DNA of 64,000 nucleotides from positions 6,710,001 to 6,774,000 of the forward strand of contig NC_063152.1 of NCBI RefSeq assembly GCF_020921035.1, given 5' to 3'. A program made the position numbers and the translations under genes. Below the pieces are notes generated by a model that worked only from the letters and a program-made list of their open reading frames with translations, was not told where the DNA came from and ran no database searches. This document shows, piece by piece, positions 57,780 to 64,000 of the stretch (positions are counted from its first letter, which is position 1; each line of letters opens with the position of its first letter). Source of the DNA: Rhodamnia argentea. Taxonomy: Eukaryota; Streptophyta; Magnoliopsida; Myrtales; Myrtaceae.

Positions 57780-58790
57780 CTGTGATGATCCGTTTGGTTC
57801 TTGAAAATGTTTTCAATTTTCATTTTCAGTTGACAATGAGAATCAAAATATATATATATATATATTTTTTGTAAGGTAAGTATGTATTGATCATCCAAAA
57901 AGCCAGGTACAAAGGAGCCGGACAAATGCGTTTGGTTCATGGGGAAGAAAACTTTCTATAGAGAAAAAACAAGTAAAATTTAAAAGTCGATCTGGATAGT
58001 CGGACCAGTCTAAGCTTTCATAAACCAAAAAATTCTAGATGGGAGAAAAATTTCAAGATTAATTGGTATTTGCCTAGGGTGTGGATATTATTTCAAATAA
58101 TAAAAAGTAGGAAGCCACGTGGGAAACTATGATGAGATAGCTGGGTCCAGCAACCAGCATACTTCTGGAAAATTGGATCACTCCTTCCATAATTCCTTCC
58201 TCGAAACAGACCCGAGAATGTCCAAAATAAGTAGGGGCGAGCATGGTTTCAGAGTGAAACTTAGAACCTGGAACCTAGTCAGTCCGATTCCACATTCCAC
58301 GTTCTAATATATGCATAGTAGGATTCAGATTCTAAAAATTTAGGAACATGTTCCGACGAATAAGTTATAGATTCTAAGTAACCAATAACTTGTAACAAGT
58401 TGTCTTGGCTTTCCATGGCATCCGATGATGAGTGTGTAATCCGAAACCACTAGTCTAACCTTTTATTTTTTGTCATAAAATGTGATGATTCACTGAGATT
58501 GTTCAATTAAGAAAAGATGTGGAATCTGTCTAGACTCTGAAATCGATCATGATATATTTGATAGGATAGGTTCCAGATTTCAATGCATACATGGTAGGTT
58601 TCACGTTATTAAAAATGAGGAACCCGCATGGAACCCGATGAAAAAGTGACTCCGATTATATCTATCTCTGATTTTAGGCTAACCAATGAAAATGATTGTG
58701 TATTCTCTTCTATTTAAGAACTTATATCTTTTTCTCGCCACAAATTATTGAGAAGAGCTTGCAACGCCTTTACATCCTTTTTCATTATCG
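57780..58790. other. Upstream flank of NLR3 and arm B end
   Basis: A (TA)n tract lies at 57849-57866. Positions 58010-58365 match 28450-28774 inverted. Beyond 58370 the homology to arm A fades, and I see no gene. Confidence 0.6.
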
Positions 58791-59345
58791 TTAATGGTGA
58801 CCCCTCTTAGAGCATGTCATAAGAGCAACTAGGTTTTTGATATAATTGAGAGAAACATCCGGACTCGCGGATGGCACGATGGAAGTTGCACCAAAGATTC
58901 TTATGGGCTGGTGATAGGTCATCGCTCCCGAATATCGTCGTACCTCAAAGGCCGATCTGGAGGTGAGAGGCCAGTTGACGCCGAACTTCAGGGCCACAAA
59001 AGGCCAAGAATACGTCCAATCTTGGGCGTTTCTTCCCAAAAAAGCGCATATACACAGCAATTGCAAGACAACAGTAAGATGTGCAAGTCAACAGGAATTA
59101 TTTGAAAGTTCTAACTGGAAGGCCAAACGAGATACCAGGTCTTAGAACACGAGGGAGTCCTTCGGTCCACCTTCTGTTCAAATCACACTGCACTTTCTCA
59201 AGCAATGATGTGACCATCCCAGCTTCATGGCCCTCGGTCGTCTATGGATCTAACCCCTTAATCACATCTACGGTCTTGAGGGATTCTCTCCGGAGTTTCC
59301 ATTCATCCCTTTGCACCCATTCTCGAGCTCGCGGAGAGCCATGCC
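58791..59345 (-). pseudogene. Decayed fragment of an unrecognised gene
   Basis: The minus strand reads EWKLRRESLKTVDVIKGLDP, a stop, then GMVTSLLEKVQCDLNRRW and GLPRVLRPGISFGLPVR. After a further break it reads DWTYSWPFVALKFGVNWPL. The text looks like conserved protein, but frames change and stops interrupt it. I do not recognise the family. No start, splice structure or partner exons are visible. Confidence 0.5.
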
Positions 59346-59379
59346 GACGGTGCCGCATAAGCAATGCTATCTAAAACGT

Positions 59380-61000
59380 TTTACTAGGATAATAAAATAA
59401 ATATAAAGATGTTTTTAAACCATGAATCAAATAATGCATTTCGTAGGACGGTGGTCGGATGGAGCCAATGCAAAATTTCCGACGATCAACATCTATAGAG
59501 ACATCTGCCAAAAAAATCGTTAATATAGATAAACCTTCTAATAGAAAGTTAACTTCGTACGCATGAAAAGTCGACGCGCGGATAAATCTTATCACTTTCA
59601 ATCTGACTTTCACACTTCAAAAACATAATTTTCTCATTCTTATTATAAAATATATATATCGAAATATTCAGTTAATTTGTCCAATCAAAATAGTTGCACA
59701 TGTCTCAGTTCACGATTTTTATGGTGATGTGGTTCAACTTCTTATGACTATTTTCTCATTTCATTTGTAATACATTCTTTTTTTATTTCACTAAGGTTTT
59801 TTTTTTTAATTTACGCAATCAGATTTAATTCGATAACTCTCACACTACAACACGTAAAAGTGAAAGAAACTCCAACAACATTCTTTCAAATTGCACTAGC
59901 ATGGGGGCGCAAACAATGCATGTGAATGACATTACAATAAATGTCGTAATACTATGTTATAGATACTCCAAGCTGGTTTCCTTGTTTTTCTCTTTTGGAG
60001 CGCAGACGAAATCTCATGATCTATTTGCCACGCATGTGAATCTCCGCAAAGAGCTGAACGCATACTCTGCTAATCCTTCGTCAATCTCTTCCATTTAAAT
60101 GGATAAAGACAGTGCATTATGTCTGCTTGGATTTTCTTGTATCGATATATATCTTTCGCTCAAGGACAGTGAATGACACCACGCCGCACCATCAAATCTC
60201 ATTTTTGGTAAATGAGCGTCAATTACGATCTTTTTGTAATTTCTCCACTGGACTACTTAAAGAGTTTCCAAGCAATAATGCATTTAAATAACCATACCTT
60301 GTTCGTTTTGAGTTTGTTTTAATTCACTTCAACATGGGAAGATTGGATTTTTCTTTTCCTTTTGCTCCTAAGACTGAATCTCCGAATATGAATTCACGAA
60401 GGCTAATCGCATGAACAAACAAATGTTCTGTGTTTTCTAGAAGAACCAACGGTCGAGTCGCACCATATGAAAACCTTAATGTTCGGAAAACTCTTTAATA
60501 TGTCTAACAGAGACACTATCGGTCAAGGCTTGATTAGAGTTTCAGCCACTATTCGATACCTTGGACATTAGCAATGACAGACTATTTGCGATACTTAGCA
60601 AATGGTAACAAATTTTTCAAGTTAAAAGGCCTTTCCTCTGTGGACGCTCTCTTCCTTTTTCTCGGATGGCCATTCGACCGTAAGGGACAATAGCAGCGTG
60701 TGGGAATTGATTCAAAGAGGAAACAACATCCTTCCTGCAATCAAACTTAGTTACAATGATTTACCGCACCAAATGAAGCGTTGTTTTACATTTTTGTTCC
60801 ATGTTTCCTAAAGATTACCGTCACGTCGGATATCTTTCGAGTATTCTTTGAAGAGCATGTGGACTGACACGCACGTCGAACGAAAATCAAGCATCGGAAG
60901 AAGTTGGCAGAGATCATGTCAAAAAGAAGCTAAGGTGTTCCGGTGAGGCTTTGCTATTCAGAATGGCAAAGTCAGCTTATGTGGCAAAAGGATATCTGGA
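59380..61000 (+). pseudogene. Partial copy of the NLR2 downstream flank with NLR relics
   Basis: Positions 59440-60400 follow 43240-44200 in order (ATGAAAAGT...GATAAATCT, ATTTTTATGGTGATGTGG, GAGTTTCCAAGCAATAATGC). From about 60500 the sequence continues the relic seen at 44620 (ACACTATCGGTCAAGGCTTG). At 60700-60800 it reads Pro-Ala-Ile-Lys-Leu-Ser-Tyr-Asn-Asp-Leu-Pro followed by MKRCFTFLF, which is the RNBS-D neighbourhood of an NB-ARC. Frames are broken throughout, so this is an old, degenerate NLR. Confidence 0.7.
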
Positions 61001-61492
61001 TTGTCAATATTTATGTGTGACGCTCACTTTGATGTCAATATATATATTTTTTTAGATCATTAAGTATCAATTTTTTTGAAAAATGATTATTTGAACGCCA
61101 ACTCCGGTGAGAGTCGCTGAAAATCTTACGTGACATCTACGTGGCTTGCCGGAGGATCTCAATCAGCAATAAAAAAAAATAAAAAATCCAACTAATGTTA
61201 ACAAATTAAAATAAGCTAAAAACTAAAAAATTAAAATTAAAAAATCCCATCTAATCCCAACTTTTCTCCTCTCCCTTGATTCTAGAAGAGAGAGAATCTC
61301 AGCTTGAGCTTGAGCTGAAAGGCGCCGGCAGTGGGAAAGAGCCAGCTGCTCTGCAAATATCTCCGATCATCTCCTCTTCTTCACCGTCTTAGCCATCATT
61401 GCACTCCCTCTGAATCGTAACTTCAGACGACTCACCGCACCTCAAAAACTCGATCTTGATTCCAATCTCTCTGACCCGAATGACCCGGGAAG

Positions 61493-61895
61493 ATGGATCT
61501 TACTCCGAGAGAGCTCCAATTCCTCACCATCTCCGACGTCCTCCATTGCCATCCCCAAGCGGTCCCTGAAGACCTTCGACCTCATGACCCTGACCCTCAT
61601 CTTCCCTTTCTCCTTCGCCACTCTGGCCCACTCTCTCTTCACCCACCCCTCCTCAACCGCCTCCAGTACCCGGCCCAGACCTGCCATGAGTGGACAATCC
61701 TCCTCACATTCCAAATCTACTACCTCCTCTTCCTCTTCCTCTTCGCCTTCTCCTCCTCTCTGCCACTGCTGCCGCCGCCGTCGCCGTTGTCTTCACCGTT
61801 ACCTCCCTCTACACCGCCAAGCCCATTTCCTTCGCCTCAACCCTCGCCGCCAGGCTTGGCAGTCGGCTGCCACTAGCGGCTGACCCCCACTGGTA
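61493..61895 (+). pseudogene. Frameshifted N-terminal fragment of a plant multi-pass membrane protein family
   Basis: An ATG at 61493 opens MDLTPRELQFLTISDVL. The homologous text then continues in a second frame (IAIPKRSLKTFDLMTLTLIF, FATLAHSLFTHP), returns to the first frame (LLNRLQYPAQTCHEWTILL), and ends in the third frame (VVFTVTSLYTAKPISFASTL). These pieces in this order match my memory of an uncharacterised plant membrane-protein family (At4g19950/At5g44860-like). At least three frame changes in 400 bp, and loss of the rest of the protein, make it a pseudogene fragment. The following 61.9-62.1 kb is unrelated repeat. Confidence 0.7.
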
Positions 61896-62199
61896 GCGAC
61901 CTTCTGGCCAGTGGACGGCAGGGGTAACCGGCCACTAGTCGGGCCTCTGGGCGGAGGCAATAAGGGCTACAGCCCTCGTCGCTACCAATTTTTTTTAATT
62001 AAATTTTTTAACTTATTGTTTATCTTTGAGAATGAATTTTTAAAAAAAAAATTGCCTCGTGGACCATTTTTGTGAATAAAATCTACACATGGAGTCCACG
62101 TGGCTCTTTTTTTAATTTTAAATTGCCTCATGGAGTCCATGTGGACTTTTAAATGACGGGCTCTAAAGCGTTTTAACTAAAAATACCACGCATATATTT

Positions 62200-62760
62200 T
62201 GGTTGGAATTTCTCGTCATTAGCACTAAAGTGATCGTTTTTTTCCAATTTGGCACTTAAGTGATAAAAAAAAATATTAGCACTAAAGTGAGCTCCGTATA
62301 TAAATATTGGCACTACATGTATCTTTTTGTCTAGCTTATGTTCAATCTAAAGATGATCTCGAAGACACACAAAATCTACTCACAAAACGTCGATGGATCT
62401 CATAGGACATTGGGTATAGCCGAGCCAAGACCCCAGCTACCGACGACACCCATCCCCTCGAATCATTATCCTCCTTGGAGCACCTTTCGGACCGAGTAAC
62501 ACCGATCTTCCCATTGTCGATCGACAAGAAGACACCTTCGCTCAAGCATACGTGGTCTTATTATTTTTTTTTAAATTTCATTTTTCATTGAAAAAAATTG
62601 TTAATCACACGTGGCAATTTTGGCCTGAAATTCTCGCCGGAGGCACTAAAGTAATCCTTTTATCACCGACTTGGCAATGAAGTGATCCGATTGAAATTTT
62701 TGACACCAAAGTGATCTCCGTACATAACTTTTGGCACTAAAAGTGTTCTTTTGCCTCCAA
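62200..62760. repeat. Two direct copies of a short repeat end
   Basis: CACTAAAGTGATC..., TTGGCACTTAAGTGAT and GTGAGCTCCGTATATAA-type phrases at 62215-62335 recur at 62640-62755. They could be the two terminal parts of one element of about 0.55 kb; ORFs between them are not credible genes. Confidence 0.6.
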
Positions 62761-62899
62761 TTTCGGTATAAGTATGACCTAGAAGACGCAAAGAGCGTAT
62801 ATTACTATAGCTATGAACTCGTGCCTTCTCTTTGATTTTAATGATTTCCAATTCTTCTGGGGTTTAAAGATTCCTCGCCAAGCTTACTGTATTATGCAA

Positions 62900-63144
62900 A
62901 TTCGACTGAACTTTGTCGTGCTCTCTTTTCTCTACTCAGTCTTGGCAGCTTCTTTTGCCCAATTCAGTCTCCAGGAGGTCCGTCTTTTTATGGCTGACAA
63001 TTCTGGTGGCACTGAGCCGTTGTTTCTTCGCATCAAGCAGCTCGAGCGCGGTATTGAAGGGTTAATTTCGTCTCTTAGCAAACAGAGAAGAGATCAGTAC
63101 ACGATTGTAGTGATTGTAGATCAGTTCCATGGAGTCATTCGATA
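62900..63144 (+). other. Possible coding fragment, unrecognised
   Basis: The frame has a hydrophobic stretch (FVVLSFLYSVLAASFAQF) followed by a more protein-like part (EVRLFMADNSGGTEPLFLRI, KQLERGIEGLISSLSKQRRD). It ends at a stop after HGVIR. I do not know the family. It could be an exon fragment or chance. Confidence 0.25.
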
Positions 63145-63289
63145 GCCGGACCGGACCGGACCGGTGATCTTGTTCTCGGGTGGGTCCTTGGAATCAGTAG
63201 GCAGTTCCCGATTCCCATTTATGGAACCAGTCCTTAGTGGGCAGTTTTGATTCTAGGGTGGGAATCGCCTACCCTGAAACCCATCACTA

Positions 63290-64000
63290 CTAATATGATC
63301 AAGCCACTTAAGTTGTAGCATATCCTTCCACCATGAGTCACTCTAATCTAAGAGCTCGAAAATTTTCTTCCTATGTGTGTTTAATGGTTATAAAAATATA
63401 TGGACAACTCATCGGGTTTGTTATCTATATGAGTTTTCTTATTATAACAAATAGTGATATACTTAAATGGATTAGAAAGAGAGTTGTGAATGTCAAAGAT
63501 GGGATATGTGCTATGTTAAAGTAGAAGACTGTTGGAATCTAATTTTGTGTTTACCTTTCTTCATTGAGAATGAGGGTCCATCTAAGATCAAACTTTGCTG
63601 GTATTTTTTCTTTTCTTTTCGTTTTTACTGCAAAGCTAAGGGTGCACATGATAATACTTCTGGAAGTAGATTTCTACTCCAGAAATGCTTCTAGAGCAGA
63701 AATCGGTTTGGTAATATAACTTCTAAAGCAAAATCCGTTAGTAAAAAATTTTACTTATGAAGTTGTTTTTTCCCTAATTTGAGAAGTTAAAAAAATAGCT
63801 TCTCCAACTCAAAAAATATTTCTCGCCTCGCCCTCTTTTTAGTACTCCCTCACCTTCTTTACGGTTATACCCACTTCCGCCTACCTCCATTGTTGCGGAC
63901 CATCGCCGACCGCTACCCATTCCGAAACATTATTAACACAAAATATTCTATGAAAAATTATTATCGGTGGTCGAAAAATTTCTTCTTCATTTTTTTATTT
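63290..64000. other. Dispersed repeat and end of window
   Basis: Positions 63290-63605 match 50020-50330. From about 63640 short inverted phrases (CTTCTGGAAGTAGATTTCTA with TACTCCAGAAATGCTTC) suggest the start of another nonautonomous element that runs out of the window. Confidence 0.55.

Larger units (their letters stand above)
51495..58365 (-). repeat. Arm B of the large inverted segmental duplication
   Basis: This is the reverse complement of arm A. Its left boundary falls inside the foldback MITE that is complete at 39419-39670. It lacks both the LTR-type insertion and the retroelement-like insertion found in arm A, and it has longer microsatellites. Confidence 0.9.

Noticed and set aside
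61584-61883. Ser/Pro-rich open frame that could be called a proline-rich protein
   Set aside because: It is one of three frames sharing pieces of a single decayed membrane-protein fragment. The low complexity arises from the CT-rich strand in the wrong frame.

Overview
The window is nuclear DNA of a flowering plant. The reasons are: a DYW-type pentatricopeptide (PPR) gene, a hexose/H+ symporter with the plant STP exon layout, an EF-hand type-II NADH dehydrogenase (NDB) with ten short exons, CC-NB-ARC-LRR resistance genes, long AT-rich gene-poor stretches, and many MITE/foldback and LTR-retrotransposon remains. A woody eudicot, possibly Myrtales, is my guess from the style of the repeats. That guess rests on familiarity only, not on a search.

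Left part (1-24.4 kb), all genes on the minus strand: an STP1-like monosaccharide transporter (385-2318), exon-like fragments of an unrecognised gene (5.3-7.7 kb), an intronless PPR-DYW RNA-editing factor (7985-10150), an intronless armadillo-repeat protein (13155-14930) and a ten-exon external alternative NADH dehydrogenase (19221-24168). Foldback/MITE elements lie between them. STP and NDB are conserved over almost their full length, yet each carries a single-base indel that breaks the reading frame. Either both are recent lesions or the assembly has indel errors; I favour the second.

Right part (27.5-61 kb) is an NLR cluster built by segmental duplication. Two near-identical segments lie head to head as a large inverted duplication (arm A about 28.4-39.55 kb, arm B about 51.5-58.4 kb). 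Each carries one copy of the same 858-codon CC-NB-ARC-LRR gene, and both copies are dead: NLR1 by one in-frame nonsense codon, NLR3 by a nonsense codon plus a 35-bp deletion. Between the arms sits a third paralogue, NLR2 (40215-42791), which is intact. Comparing the arms dates several insertions: a 3.04-kb element flanked by a perfect 5-bp target duplication (probably a solo LTR), a retroelement-like piece of about 1.24 kb, and a 0.92-kb hAT-like element. Older NLR relics lie at 44.4-44.8 and 60.4-61.0 kb.

The spacer also holds a small secreted cysteine-rich thionin-like gene (45720-46001). Its promoter and flank are duplicated at 48.3-49.6 kb without the coding part. The last 5 kb hold decayed gene fragments, including a frameshifted N-terminal piece of a plant multi-pass membrane protein family (61493-61890), and dispersed repeats. 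I saw no rRNA gene, no convincing tRNA gene and no CRISPR array.
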